Part shown: positions 1-11,700 of the stretch, piece after piece | Layout of the letters: each line of letters opens with the position of its first letter | Position numbering within the stretch: position 1 is the stretch's first letter | Assembly (NCBI GenBank): GCA_029339195.1 | Contig: JAPTJF010000019.1 | Location: 186,001-250,000 of the forward strand | Length of the DNA stretch: 64,000 nucleotides | Direction: 5' to 3' | Source: Micractinium sp. NFX-FRZ | Taxonomy: Eukaryota > Chlorophyta > Trebouxiophyceae > Chlorellales > Chlorellaceae | Translations under genes and position numbers: made by a program | Notes under the pieces: model-generated | What the model was told of the DNA's origin: nothing | The model's input: only the letters and a program-made list of their open reading frames with translations | Database searches by the model: none

Positions 1-1745
1 GGCCCTGCAAGACGGGGATGGAGAGCAAGGGGTGCGGTGACCCATGTGCCGGAGGGCTCTCCAGCTTGCCGTGTACATCCTGTTCTGGTTTCTGATAAAC
101 CAGGGCAAATGATGGCGGTGACCCAGCGCTGGCAAGTGGGCCTCCCACAGCCCGTACATGGTGTGCTGTGCGCTCCAACCGCGTGCAGGCAGGCAGCAGT
201 GGTCAGCACGGCAAGGCACCCACCCAGCAGCGCCAGCGCTGACATGGCCGCGTGCACGGGTGTGCTGGCCAGCACATGCAGCCAGCGGGGAGCGGCGGCG
301 CCCAACCAGTGCGTGAGGTGGTGCAGGAGGCAGGCGGAGGCCAGCAGCCAGGCCACGCCCAGCCGCCGCGTCGTGTCCCTGCAGGCCGGCGGCAGCGGGT
401 GGGCAGGTGGGAAAGCAGGCGGGTGGTGCGAGTGCAGGCACGGCAACGAGTGACAACACAGAGCAATGCGGGGGCGGTTTGTGATCTCCCCTGCCTTGCA
501 CATCGCCTGGGCCCAACAACACACCCGGTATTGACGGGCAGCTGTCTAACCAGACCCCCAAGCACACTGAGCCTAACCGAGCGCGCTTTTCGCTTGGCCT
601 GCACCCCAAGCAGAGCCTTGGCCCCCATCCCCGGCCCACCTGAGCCGCCGCATGCGCTCCTCCCGCTTGGCCTGCACCACCTTGTTGCTGGCGCTGCTGC
701 CGCCGCCCTGCTGGCGCATCGTCGCCGCGTAGCCAGCGTTCGTCAGCATGCGTGCCAGTTCAGCGCCCATGGTCGCCAGCTGGCGCTCGTGTGGCGTCAG
801 CCCTGCCTCTATGTCCACCTCACCAGCCTCCGACTCCATCTGTTGCTGCTGCGGCTGCTGCCGCTGCACTGCTGCCGCCGGCTTCTGTGCCGCCGCTGCT
901 GCATCGGGCGCTGCGTCACCATTGCTGCTGCTGCTGCCACTGCTGCCATCTTCGAGCAGCAGCACCCGCACCACCGCGGTCTCAGTGGTCAAATTCACAG
1001 AAGCAGCCTGCACCGGTACCTGCTTCTCTAGCAACACCTTGACACGGCTGACGCAGCCGGCGCAGCGCATGCCTGCAGAGGGCGGCGGGACAGACAACTG
1101 AAAGGGGCAAGCGAGGGGTGCAGTATCTAGAACGGATGACAGCATGCAGCGCTGCCCTAAACCATACAACATCAGGTACTGTTGTTCGTCGAACGCTGTG
1201 GCAGTAGTTCAGGCCAAGCAATGTCAGGTGGGTGGGCCACCACCAGGCCAGAGGCACGCACCTGTGACGTCTAGCAGTATCACATCCTCCTTCCCCCCCA
1301 GCGCCGGTGCCACCGCTAGTGCCGCTGCTGTCCCGCCGCTCGCCGCGCTGCCGCCTCCCCCGCTGCCGCCGCTGCCATCACCGCCTCCAACTGCGCCCCC
1401 ACCGCCGGAGCCGCCGACTGACCGGCAGACCCGGCAGCGACGGCAGCCTGCGGCTGGCACCCAAGCCTTGTCCCCTGAGCTGCACCGCCGGCTGCCACCC
1501 AGCAGCCGCAGTGCTGCTGCCCCCAGCAGGTGCACATGTGAGGGATTGAACCCAGCAGGGCTACTGGGACAGTGGCCACATCGCTGCCAGGCAGTGGCGC
1601 TTGTCCGGTGGCGGAGTGGCGCCGCCGCCAGTCGGGGCCGGGCGGCGTGCAGTTGCGTTGCCCGCGCCAGCGCTCTGATGGTGGGATTCCAACCCTGATG
1701 CAGCAACGGCCGGCTGCCGCTGCAGGGCAGCGCTACCGGTTGCAT
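1..1745 (-). CDS. Copper-transporting P1B-type ATPase, chloroplast PAA2/HMA8-like (N-terminal part, runs off window)
   Basis: N-terminal part of a heavy-metal P-type ATPase. The plant relatives PAA2/HMA8 move Cu(I) into the thylakoid lumen for plastocyanin. Exons on the minus strand: 1262-1745, 640-1072, 224-378 and 1-4, with matching phases at each junction. The ATG at 1743-1745 was chosen because the next ~50 residues are Arg/Ala/Ser-rich like a transit peptide; the frame stays open upstream to 1898. A heavy-metal-associated domain follows: VILLDVTG is joined across an intron to MRCAGC (CxxC copper site), then RVKVLL and LTTETAVVRV. After a Ser/Gln-rich insert, KREERMRRLR leads into a membrane helix (WLLASACLLHHLTHWL) and a Gly-Pro that resembles the start of the next segment in PAA2. 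Actuator, phosphorylation and nucleotide-binding domains lie beyond position 1. The assignment rests on the HMA motif plus order of parts; PAA1 is the alternative. Confidence 0.82.
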
Positions 1746-2139
1746 AGCACCACTGGGTGTGGCCTCCGTTCTTCTCTGCGCTGTCAAAACAACAATGCGG
1801 GGCCCGGCTTGTTTGGAGCAGCTCTGATGAGTGCGACGCAAGGCTGTGGGCCTGCGTTCGGCGTCAAGGCGCGCGCGTGGTGAGGGTTTCGGAGGCACTG
1901 CTCACGGACCGTGCGTCTGGAGCACGCCAGAAAGCACCCCAATAACGCACGGATTACCCCGTTGCGTGCGTCTCCTTCTTGGTCGAGAGGGAGAAGGCCA
2001 ATCCACCGCTGCTGAGGTGGCGTCATCCACCCGGGCCGCCCTTGGAGTACCACCCCGTTCCAAATGCAGTGCCCAGGCTTGCCCTGCTCTGTGCCTCATT
2101 CGTTACACCCGCATGCGGCACATGATATGGTGTACATGC
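1746..2139. other. Gap between copper ATPase start and TAM41 stop
   Basis: Holds the presumed promoter and 5' leader of the copper ATPase (minus strand) and the 3' end of TAM41. A minus-strand TGTAA, the usual chlorophyte poly(A) signal, reads as ttaca at 2103-2107, 33 bases past the TAM41 stop. No further gene is supported; the open frames here are short and unlike any family. Confidence 0.5.
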
Positions 2140-3988
2140 TCACCGCCACGCCTTCTTCAATTTGGCGAACCCATACCTCACAGACTTGCCCACCCCTGCC
2201 GTCAGCACGCCTGCCACCGCCTGCCGCCGGCTGGAAGCACCCACAACGGCATGAATGGCATGACGCAGCAGCTTGACGCGCTTGTTTGGATGCTCTGCTG
2301 CAAGCGCCCGTGCAACCGCCACCAGATGCTGCTGTGGCTGCTCGCCTCCCACCTGCTGCTGCTGCTGCTGCGCCTGCTGGTACGCCGCGCCCTGTTCCTG
2401 CCCCGGCTGCTGTTGTTGCTGCCCCAGAGGCAACTGCACCCCTAGAGGCGCCGCCAGCCGCTCCAGAACATGCCCAGGCAGCTGCGCTGTCAGGGCTGCC
2501 GCCGCTGCTGGCGAGTCGTCTAGCACCCACGAGTCTCCACCCCCGCCGCCCGCCGCTGCCAGCACGCGCCACTCGCGCTGCGCGGCGGCCAGCGGGGCGG
2601 CATACAGCTGGCGCAGGCCCGCCTCGCTGCCCTCCACAATGCGGTGCACCTTGCGGCTGTCTTCTGCCAGCCCCATGCGCACGTCCCCGCTGTAACTGAT
2701 GGCGCAGATTGAGTGCAGCAGGTCCTGCCAGGTGGTGAGGGGTGGGGGTGGGTGGGTGGCGAAGGCAGGTGGGGTTGCATGGCATGAGGCGACAAGCATG
2801 CGCAGGCTGAGCAGCGGCCAGCTGGTCGGGAGGCAGGGCATGGCAGGCTGTGTGCGGAGCATGCCTAGCGCCACCCTCTGCCCCTTGCGTCCCTTTGACA
2901 CATGCAGGCCAGAGAGGACATCTTACGCCAGCCATGCAAATGCACTTTGCAGGAGCAGTGCAATGACACCTTGCACCATGCACGCAGCCTCGCAGCACAC
3001 TGCACCCCACCAACTCACCATCGTCCCAAAGCGAGGCGGCAGCAGCAGCAGCGCCACACGCAGCGCTGACAGCAGGTTGTGCTGCTGTGCAGCCGCCACG
3101 CTGGGGTGCTCGAACAGCGTGGCGACGGGCTTGTGCAGCCGACCAGCACAGTACAGTGTTGTCCAGTGCAGAAGATCTTGCTGCAGCGTGGACAGGCGCA
3201 CCACGCCGTACTTGATGCGCTGCATAGGGCAGGCAGGGTGATAAAAGGCATGACGAGACGGCTTGCAGAGCAAGGGTGCAGGGCAGGGAGAAGCTGCATG
3301 CATGGGAGGTGACTTCTGAAGCAAAACCCAGGCAGCATTCAGTAACATGGGGGCGCGAAAGCACCAGAGCATGCCGAATGAAGCAAGAGCACACCTGGTG
3401 AGGGGACCAAGGCACTAGGGTGTTGAAGTACACGCCAGCACCCAGGCGCTCGGCGACGGCTGTGAGGGCTGCCGGCCCCAGGTGGCGCAGGAAAGAGTAG
3501 TGGGTGGCGTGGCGGCGCAGGTTCTGCATGCAGGGTGAGAGGGGCATGTAGGCGCAGGGCCGATGGGGTAACTGAAGGGCACCGGTATAATACTGCTCCC
3601 TGCCCTCGTCCCAAACCACCCGCCCGCCCGCCCACCACCTGTGAGTTGTTTGGCTCTCCCTTGGACAGGAGCAGATACAGCAGCTTAGAACCAATAAAAA
3701 AACCAACAACAGATTAATACATCCCTTCCTCACCTCCTCATGCCATGCAACGGGGTCTTCAACAGCAAAGATGAAGTCGAGCATGGGGCGGTCCCCGCTG
3801 CCGCCGGCACCGGCGGCGGCTGGCGGAGCATCACCGCTTGCTGCCGCTGGGCCCTCGGCACCCCCTGGATGACCGTCGTAGAGGCCCGGCTGCTTGAAAA
3901 CACCCGAGCCGTAGGCAAAGGCGTGCTGCACGGGCGGGAAGGCCGCGAGGACTGTGTGCAGAACCTCCGCCGGCTCCTGGTCAAGCAT
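2140..3988 (-). CDS. TAM41: Mitochondrial phosphatidate cytidylyltransferase TAM41 (MMP37 family)
   Basis: Makes CDP-diacylglycerol from phosphatidic acid and CTP on the matrix side of the mitochondrial inner membrane, the first step toward cardiolipin. Exons (minus): 3734-3988, 3395-3523, 3019-3219, 2140-2724; 389 residues with clean phases. The nucleotidyltransferase core is clear: FPPVQHAFAYGSGVF, then MLDFIFAVEDPVAWHEE, NLRRHATHYSFLRHLG, YFNTLVPW, KYGVVRLSTLQQDLLHW, and late ICAISYSGDVRMG and EHPNKRVKLLRHAIHAVVG. The ATG at 3986-3988 is the only in-frame ATG before the core; the frame is open to 4129 but meets a stop with no ATG, so a short upstream exon is possible. A Gln-rich insert (about residues 290-325) is extra to animal and yeast homologues. 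Complete and apparently functional. Confidence 0.9.
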
Positions 3989-4610
3989 GGCCGAATTGGC
4001 ACGCAAATAACTATAGTGACGAAGGCCTCTTGGGTTGATGTGCAGCGGCGGCGCGCTGTGCTCCTGCTGGGCAGGCGGCGGCAGCCGCAGCACAGGAGGA
4101 CCATAGCTGAAGGGTGCATTCAAGACCACGAAGCCATTTTAATGCAAGTTAAAGGGACTCAATTGCACCCTGGGCAGTGATCCTGTCCGATGCTGGGCCT
4201 GCAGGCCACTTCACTTAGCCGCCGCACCGCCTACCGCCACCGCTGCCGCCACCATGCGACTGAGACGCGCACCGTCCATGCAAGCATTGCGCGTTTTATT
4301 CAAGCGCCTCCTATCATGTCTGCAACTCTGAAAAATCATACACTTACGTGCTTCCTTTGTTGGGCCCACACTCAGCTGCTGCCGCCGCCGCCGCCACTCT
4401 GGCGCCGCAGCCTGCAGGCGAGGCGGCTTAGACGGTGCGTCTTCATGCAAGGCAGCGATGCACACTTCATGTATACATCACACACCATCTTATCGCATGC
4501 CCCCAGCGCTGTCCGGCCCACTGCAGCTGGCCCGCCGATCCCGCTGATCACTTGAGAAGCCCGCCAATTACTTCTAAGCTCCCCTGCTCAGTTCCAAGCA
4601 TTTGCTCGAA
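3989..4610. promoter_or_regulatory. Divergent intergenic region between TAM41 and the Gln-rich gene
   Basis: About 620 bases separate the two start codons, which point away from each other, so this interval must hold both promoters and leaders. No TATA box or repeated operator-like motif stands out. The function is inferred from geometry only. Confidence 0.4.
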
Positions 4611-5249
4611 ATGTGGGGCTTACCGGACGCGTCCTTCGTTCCGGACAGCGAGGAAGAAGACTTCCAAATAGTGTATGGCAAGGAGCCGGGCCAGGACGAG
4701 GAGGCGGCGCAGCAGGGCCGGGTAAGGCTGTGAGGTCAGCTGCTAGCAGGGACTTGCACACCAGGTTGCTGCGGCAGCCGCCACCGGCAGTGCCCTCCCG
4801 CCTGCCTGCCCGTCCTCGCCCACCACCCCTCGCCCATGCTGCTTTGCTTGCAGGGTGCTCCCCGGCGGCGCTATGACTTTGCCCAGGCCAGCAGTGCAGT
4901 GGGAGGCAGTGGTTCTGAAACCTCTTTGGCGGCTGCAGCAGCACATGGGGGTGCGGAACGCCCGGCCGCGACACAGCACCCAACACAGCGCCAGCAGCAG
5001 CCGCCCCGCTCGCCTGCTGCCTCGGGCGGCTGTGTGCCAGACAGCGGCGGCGCCAGCCCAGATTACAGGGGGGACCCCGTGGGAGCGGCGCAGCACCCGC
5101 CTGTTTCGCTAGCTCGTGAGCTGCAAACGGTGCTGCATGGGCTGACACAGCAGCAGCAGCAGCAGCAGCAGGAGGAACATGCTCAGGCGCAGACACATGG
5201 TCGAGCGCAGCAACAGCAGTGGGTGCCGTCATCTGGCGGTCATCTGCCT

Positions 5250-5293
<44 letters not shown>

Positions 5294-7677
5294 CCAGCTT
5301 GAGCAGCAGCAGCAGCAACAGCAGAAGGATTCGGGGGGCTGGCGGACGCGGCGGGATGTGGTGCGACGCATCAACCAAGTCAGCCCTGCGGTGCCCCCAG
5401 CTTCCCAGCTGCCGCCCCCAGCAGCCAGCAGCGGCAGGCCGGCCAGCGCTGGCAGGCGGTGGCGGCAGGCGCAAGCAGCAGCAGAAGCGGCAGCCACAGC
5501 AGCAGCAGCGTTTGCGCCGGCACCCGCACGGCGGCCGTCGCCGGCGGCGCCGGCGAGCGAGGCAGCGCCCCTCGCTGACGGGGCTGGAGCAGGCACCGGC
5601 GCTTTCTTTTCGGTGGATGAAGATCTCCTGCAGGCTCATGTGCAGCGCCAGGTGCAGCAGGCAGGTCCCGGGAAGCAGCAGGGCCGCCGCCCGCAGCCGC
5701 GCACGGTGCAGTGGCAGTCGCCACAGGCCGCTGGGGCAGGTGCGGCGGAGCACACGCCGGTGCAGGCGTCGCAGCGTGTCAACCCCCTGGCATCGCTGCT
5801 GGGCGGTGGCGGTGGCGGCGGAGGCAGCAGCAGCAGCGCTGCCAAGCCGCGGCCAGCAACCACAGGCGGCAAGGTGCGGGGCAGGCACCCAATCTATGGT
5901 CAGGTGGCAGCAGGGCAGCAGGCCTCACAAGCGTCGCAGGCACCTCCCGCAGCACCGAGCAGCAGCACTGGCAGCCGGCTGAGAGACCTAGGCCTGCGAG
6001 ATGCGCCCCTGACCTCACCACGCCAGGCGCAGCAGCGGCGCCCCGCCCAGCAGCAGCACAGCCGGTTTGCCATCAGGGACCCCGCCCCGGCAGTGCCGGC
6101 GAGAAGCCAGCACCCAGCGACAGCAGCGGCAGCGGCAGCGGCAGTGCCAGTGCCGGCAGCGGTGGGGCTGAGGCAGCTGACTGGAGAGGCGCCGGCGTCA
6201 GCGTCGCGCCTGTCTCAACAGTTCAACCCCCGCCCCCGCCGCCCGGCCTCCCCGGGGGAGCAAATAGTGGATGAGGAGCAGGCGGGGGAGGGGGCTTGGA
6301 GGGAGGCAGGAGAGGCAGACTGGTGGCAGCAGCAGCCATGGGAGCGGCAGGCACCTGCGCAGCAGCAGCAGCGGAACCAGCATGGGCAGCAGCAGCAGCA
6401 GCAGCATGAGGAGCAGCAGGTGGCAGGTGCAGATAGCTTCCGCACACCAGGCCAACCACTGCGCCGCTCTTGGCTGGATGATGGGGACGACCACCAGCAG
6501 CCACAGCAGCAACCACAGCAGCAGCAGCAGCAGCAGATGGGGGCACCGCTATCTGCCGGACAAGCAGCCACAGCGGCAGGCTCCAGCATCAGGCACGGAG
6601 GCCGCGAAGACGGGGGCGGGGGCAGCGCCCGCGTGGGCGCCGGCGCCGGCGCCGGCGGCTCCGCCGGCCGAGGAGGCGCCATGTCACTGCAGCGAGCTTT
6701 TGTCGCCCAGCTCCAGCCTGTTAGCAGCTCGGTGGCAGCAGCCACGCTGCAGCAGCAGCGGCAGCGCCTGGCGGGTGCGGCGGGGCTGCACGCCCGCCTG
6801 CAGGCGCTCCTGGCGGCAGAGAAGGCAGCACAGGAGGAGTTGCCTGCGGGTTCCAGGGCAGCTTCCGGGCCCCGCCTGACTGTGCTGGACAAGCAGCTGG
6901 AAGGGAGCATCACCAAGTGCCTCTGCAGGTGCGGGTGGGGCTGCTTCCTGTGGGGGCCGGGCGGGGCGGGCGGTGGCTTGGGTGTGCGACGTGCAGAGTT
7001 TTGGGTGCAGCTCAGCAAGCCAGGTCCCCGCCCGCCTGCCTGCCTGCCAGGTTTCGGGGCTCCAAACCTCTCAGCACGAGCCACCTGGCCTCTCAACCTT
7101 GCTTCCCTTGCCTCAGCTCTCCCGCCTGCCTTGGCCCCACCAAGGTGCGACAGCGTGGCGCAGGCAGTACAATTGGCCTGACTTCTGCTGCTCTTATACA
7201 CGTCTTTTGGTTTCCCTATGCTGCCCCGCCTTGCGCCCTGTCAGGTGCGACAGCGTGGCGGCTGCAGCCTTGGGTGCCCCTGAAGTGGTTGCGCTGTTTC
7301 AGAGCCGCACCGCCCAGAGAGTGGACACCGCCCCTGGCAGCATCATTCTGCTGCGGCAGGTGAGCAAATAGGTTGGGGTAGGGCTTGGGGTGCTCCAAAC
7401 CCGCTCCTGGCTTGATACCTCTGCTGCAGGCGAGAGGTTAGGGCTGCGTCGCTGCATGGGTGCTTGGCTCCGCCAGCATCACTCTGCCTCAGCCGCGGTT
7501 CAAAGCTTTTGAGATGGTTGGTTGAATGAGGCTCTCGAAGGCATGCCGTGGCGCCTCCCATGGCAAGCCATTAACCCTTTGGCCCTCTGCCCACCGTTGC
7601 TGCAGCCATGGCGGGTGATGCCGCTGGCGGGTAGCCACGCTCGTGCGGTGCTGTGCTTTGCGGCCTCTGTGGGATGA
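4611..7677 (+). CDS. Large Gln/Ala-rich protein with a conserved-looking C-terminal segment
   Basis: Exons 4611-4721, 4854-6928, 7245-7359, 7606-7677; 790 residues with phases agreeing throughout. It starts with an acidic segment (MWGLPDASFVPDSEEEDF). The giant second exon is low-complexity: Gln runs (one of 13 CAG codons), His, Ala, Gly and Pro, with a conserved-looking start (GAPRRRYDFAQA). The last ~100 residues are ordinary sequence: LQARLQALLAAEKAAQEEL, LDKQLEGSITKCLCRC, GAPEVVALFQSRTAQRV, IILLRQPWRVMPLAG and VLCFAASVG before the stop. The gapped pattern of strands around PWRVMPL could be a small OB-like fold, but I do not recognise the family. Long Gln runs are common in algal nuclear proteins and give no function. 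The third exon start has a copy in the preceding intron (7144-7160). Confidence 0.7.
5253..5291 (+). repeat. (CAG)13 trinucleotide tract, coding poly-Gln
   Basis: Thirteen uninterrupted CAG codons in exon 2 of the 4611 gene, followed by further interrupted CAG runs. Likely length-polymorphic. Confidence 0.9.
7144..7160 (+). repeat. Intronic copy of the start of exon 3 (exon echo)
   Basis: The 17 bases gtgcgacagcgtggcg plus the preceding AG-like context recur exactly at the real exon 3 start (7245). The intronic copy is preceded by caag rather than a good acceptor and quickly runs into a stop codon in frame. Confidence 0.7.
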
Positions 7678-8451
7678 CTGTCAGCCAATCACACGCATGC
7701 ATATGATGCACAGCCGACGGCAGATGTAAAGAGGGCATGGCCCGTTACAAGAGAGCAAAATAAACAAGGCCTCCATTACAGGTGCATGTGCAAAATCAAA
7801 ACAAGGGCAGCGCAAGGGGCAGGCAGGCAGAGACGAGAGGAAACATTTACAACTGGACCTTCGAAAGGCAGCAGCACTGAGGGCAGCGCAGCAGCCCCTG
7901 GTGGTGATGCAGCTGCACGCCTCTGCCGACTCCAACATCTGCACCAACCTAAGCTGCACGGTTTTGGCGGCTTACGGCCATTGCTGGTGGGGCATGCTGT
8001 TACTGCCTCCTCCAGCTAGTGCGAGCCTGCTGTGCTCTGATGTCATCCTTGCCTGCTGTGCCCACGCCCACGCCCACGTCCTCGCCCGCGACCAGGGCCG
8101 CCCCGTGGCGGCGGCGCACGGTCCAGGTACACATTGTTCCAGGTCCACAGCTGCACCAGGGCCGGTGGGGGAACACACCTTGGGCCAGCTCTTTTAGTTG
8201 ATGTGTGCCAATTGTGCATGAGTCAGCCAGGGGCAGGGCCTGCCCGACCTCCAGTACAGCATGACATCAAGTGAGTCAGTGCCAGCCTGAAAATTGTTGC
8301 GCCAGTCTGCAGCCACCCACCTCGCGCTCCATGTCATTATCCCATTCCATGTCCAGCAGCAGCCAATGGACAAGTGCTGAGGTTACTGCTGCCTCATGGC
8401 ATCAATACATTGCAAGGGGGGCCCGCGCCCAGCTGTGACCGTCAGTGATCG
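7678..8451. other. Convergent 3' region
   Basis: Lies between two stop codons facing each other and holds both 3' untranslated regions. A plus-strand TGTAA at 7725-7729, about 50 bases after the stop of the Gln-rich gene, is a likely poly(A) signal. No other gene is supported. Confidence 0.5.
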
Positions 8452-9321
8452 TCACTGACTGTACCCGGCAGCCTGCAAGCTGTCTGTGTGACCCAGCACC
8501 AAGCGCTTGCTAGCTTGTTTCATTGACTCCTGGAGGCCCCTCACCCGGCACTGCACGGTGAACCAGTCAGGCTGCCCCGCAAACTTGAGGCCGAGGCAGG
8601 TGTGTTCCTGGTCGTGCCAGCCACGCCCCCACCAAATGGAAGCTGCCTCGTCGCTGGTGCGCAGCAGGCAGGCCTCGGTGATGACGGGCGCGGCCTCGCC
8701 CACCTGCAGCAAGGTGGGGTTGCGAGCACATGATGACGCACATGGCAAACAAGCCACCCTGTATGGAATTTGAGGACATGTGAGCCAAAGGTAGAGCAAG
8801 CCTTGGTCAACTCCCGTGGTAGTACCTCAGCAGCCGCCACCGTGTCCAGATCTGGCATAACCTCCATCTCCTCACTGCCCGCCTCTCCGGCAAATTTCTC
8901 AAACCTGCACGGCAGCAGCAAACCGTCAGTGGCATGGCGTTCGATGCAGGTCTGCCTGCACCGCGGGGGGCAGCCCGCGCTGGGAGGTCCAACCAAGGGC
9001 AGCCCCTGCCGTTTTTGATGGGCGCTACTGCTGACCTCACCTGCACGCGAAGTGCGTGCCGTCAGTCATGTGCAGCCTGAGCTCGTTCCAGCTCCGGGTG
9101 AGCGACCAGTCCTGCAGCGTCTTTCCCACCAAGCAGGCGGGGTCCACTCCTGGGCACTTGGAGCTGGTGAACTGCAGAACCTCGTACTGCCTCTCCCCTG
9201 CCTCCTCGCCTCCTTTCTCCCGCATCGCCGCCTCTCCTCCCTCTCCTTGCCGGTTATCCTCCCCCTCCCTGCCCTGCATGCTCAGCTCAGCCAGCGAGTC
9301 CTCCAGGCTGTCCGATGCCAT
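8452..9321 (-). CDS. Conserved-looking small protein of unknown function
   Basis: Exons (minus) 9041-9321, 8826-8904, 8452-8703; 203 residues. Start at the ATG at 9319-9321 (MASDSLEDSLAELSM); an upstream in-frame ATG about 100 bases earlier is possible. The first part is acidic and Glu/Gly-rich. It then becomes ordinary: VLQFTSSKCPGVDPACLVGK, WSLTRSWNELRLHMTDGTHF, FEKFAGE, GEAAPVITEACLLRTSDEAA, WWGRGWHDQEHTCLGLKFAG, DWFTVQCRVRGLQ. Two Cys and several Trp are spread over the second half. No signal peptide, membrane helix or catalytic motif is seen and I do not recognise the family. It shares a divergent promoter interval with the DUF1348 gene. The donor after AAAE (at 8826) was chosen because it alone restores the frame; a longer exon is the alternative. 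Confidence 0.6.
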
Positions 9322-9801
9322 CCGTGCTGCTGCCGCTGGGCGGGCACCAGCTGCAGAGGGAGCACCTTGGAGACGGGTCGCCTGCTGCCCGGATGGGGCG
9401 GGTTGGTGTCGCATCTCACAACGCGCTGCAGGCCACCGCAGCCCAGCCTGGCCCACTGGCTCCTCCCGCTGCGGCTTGTGCCTTGGCAGGCAGGCAGCCA
9501 AGGCCCGCTCTGAGGCAGGGAGGCTGCCAGGCACTGGGGCCTTGCCTTCCCTCCGTGTTACCTCGGGGTTGGGGAGTTGGGCTGCCTGCCGTGCTGCGAA
9601 ATTACCACCTCGTGGGCAACAAGGGGCATCCTTTCAAGGGTCCTCAAGCTCTGCTGGAGGAGGGGCAGTACCTGCTGAAGTACCTTTGGCGCCAGTGGGG
9701 TGGTGCGCAGGCATCAGCTCTCCTTGCAGTCTCATGACTGCGCGATCACTCATCACTCTTCGTTCCCACACTTAGGAACTCTCCCCGACACCCCGGGCGG
9801 C
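9322..9801. promoter_or_regulatory. Divergent intergenic region, unknown gene / DUF1348 gene
   Basis: About 480 bases between diverging start codons; the promoters of both genes must be here. No clear core element was seen. Confidence 0.35.
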
Positions 9802-11700
9802 ATGGCCGACAAGCCTCCTGTCCCTCCCTTCACGGACGTGACCGCCTGGCAGAAGGTCAAGGCCGCACAAGACGGGTGGAATTCAAGGCCAGTGCGCGTT
9901 GCGGCCGCGCACCAAGCTCGCCACAACCCGCCGCCTGCCCAGCGCCTGCCGCCCCTCCTGTGGTGCCCACCTCCATCGCTCGGCTTCCCACTGTGTTGCA
10001 GGGACGCCGACCGCGTGGTGCTGGCATACACAGAGGACTGCGAGTGGCGGAACCGGTCAGAGTTTTTGAAAGGGCGGGAGGCCATCAGGGAGGTAGGCCT
10101 GCTTGCCTGCCTGCCGGCCTGCTTGCTACCCCAGCGCCGCTTGGTTGGGCCGCCGGTGCACTGGCAGCGTGGCCCGCCTCTCACCCCGTCAATTTCATGC
10201 CATGCACCGCCGTCACCCGCCGCTGCCTCGCAGTTCCTGAAGAAGAAGTGGGAGAGGGAGCAGGGCTACGTGCTGCGCAAGTACCTGTTTGCGCACTCTG
10301 AGAACCGCATCGCGGTGCGTGTGTGCACTGCCAGCCAGGGGGTGTCAGGCAGGCCTGCAGCCAGGGTTGTTGTCAGCCTCAGAAACCACAGAGTCCTGAA
10401 GAGCTGGTGCAGTTGCAAGCTGCCCGCCTATACAGCCTGCAACCAGGGTGCCTGCTGTGCTCCTTCTCGGCCTCCTGCAGTGCGGCACGTGTGGGCATGC
10501 TTGCCACTCCTGCGGTTATGGCATGCCTGCAGCTAAGGCCGGCCGTGTGCTTCCCGGCCCTCCCTCCCCCTCTCACCTTGTCTGTCTGTAACCCTACATG
10601 ACCTGGATGCCTCCTCTGCAGGTCTGCTTTGAGTACGAATACCATGATGCCAGGTAGATGCAGGGAGACTCAAGGTCGTTGCTTGCTTGCTTGCTTTCTT
10701 GCGGGCAGGCAGGCATGCGTGCAGTTTTGCACAGGTGCGTGCAGTTTTGCACCGCACACATCGGGCGCTGGCGCCGCGACATCGCGCTTGCAAGGCTGTG
10801 CCCGTCCACTGCCCACCCGTTACCTCCTGCTTTGCCTGCCCCCCTGCTGCAGTGGGCAGTGGTACCGCGCCTATGGCAACGAGAACTGGGAGTTCAACCA
10901 GCAGGCACGTTGCCACAGGTCATCTGCTTGACACCTGGTCGCGCACCTGGTCCCGCTTGACACCTGGTCGCCTGCACACCCGCCGGCTTGCTTCCATCCC
11001 CTGACCCTGTGGCCTCACCCCTCCCGATCACTCCCATCCTGCCAGGGCCTGATGCGCAAGCGCATGCCTTCTATCAACGAGGCACCCACCTCCCGTTCGT
11101 TTCGACCTGCCTGCCCCCTGCTCGCCTCTCCCCTGCACCACATTCTGTGCAGGGCCTGATGCGCAAGCGCATCGCCTCCATTAACGAGGCACCCATTGCA
11201 GAGGGGGAGCGGCGCATCGCGGTGGACGAGCCCACCTACAACACGTGGCTGGCAGACCAGGTGCATTGGGTAGGAACCCCTTTGTGGGGCGGGCAGCCGT
11301 GCGTGCGGCAGGCTGGTGCGCATCACGCTGTCTCTACCCCGTGCTGCTGATACTGCTGTCCCGTCATCTTCCGTCACACAGTCTGGTGTTGTTTCCGGCG
11401 TCCTCGAGCCACCCTGCACAGGTCATGAATGCGCTGTGGTGCTGCTTCCCCAAAGGCTCTCTGCTGCGTGCTGCCAGGCGCTGTGCATGCTGCGGGCACC
11501 CACGGGTGCGCGTGCGCTGAGCTGCACCCTGGCCTGCACGCCTCGTGAGCCTGCCGCATGGAGGCAGTGCACGGATAGCTGCATGCCCGCTCCCCCAAAG
11601 GCTTGCTGCTCACGACGCTGCCATGCGGCGCCCTGAGGTGCAGGGCATCGGCGGCAGCAGCTTCCCGCTGGGCGGCGGCAGCGCCCCCACATACGGCTGA
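9802..11700 (+). CDS. DUF1348 family NTF2-like protein
   Basis: Seven exons: 9802-9887, 10002-10092, 10234-10314, 10622-10653, 10853-10904, 11153-11260, 11644-11700; 168 residues, a little longer than the usual ~150. The family hallmarks are continuous across junctions: PPFTDVTAWQKVKAAQDGWN, SRDADRVVLAYTEDCEWRNR, EFLKGREAIREFLKKKW, YLFAHSENRIAVCFEYEYHD, GQWYRAYGNENWEF and GLMRKRIASINEAPIAEGER. The fold is a cone-shaped NTF2/SnoaL-like barrel; the biochemical role of the family is unknown. Two introns (after AG at 9887 and after CAG at 10904) need a GC donor, since no nearby GT keeps the conserved reading frame. A degenerate copy of exon 6 precedes it at 11046-11090. The last exon (GIGGSSFPLGGGSAPTYG) is Gly-rich and specific to this protein. 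Confidence 0.9.
11046..11090 (+). repeat. Degenerate duplicate of DUF1348 exon 6 in the upstream intron
   Basis: Reads GLMRKRMPSINEAPT against GLMRKRIASINEAPI of the true exon at 11153; 38 of the 45 aligned bases match, including the preceding cag acceptor. It has no plausible donor downstream, so it looks like a decayed exon rather than an alternative one. Confidence 0.85.

Noticed and set aside
2096..4129. Single 677-residue minus-strand frame over TAM41
   Set aside because: The frame reads through introns and uses a GTG start; spliced exons restore the whole TAM41 motif series, which the unspliced frame breaks.
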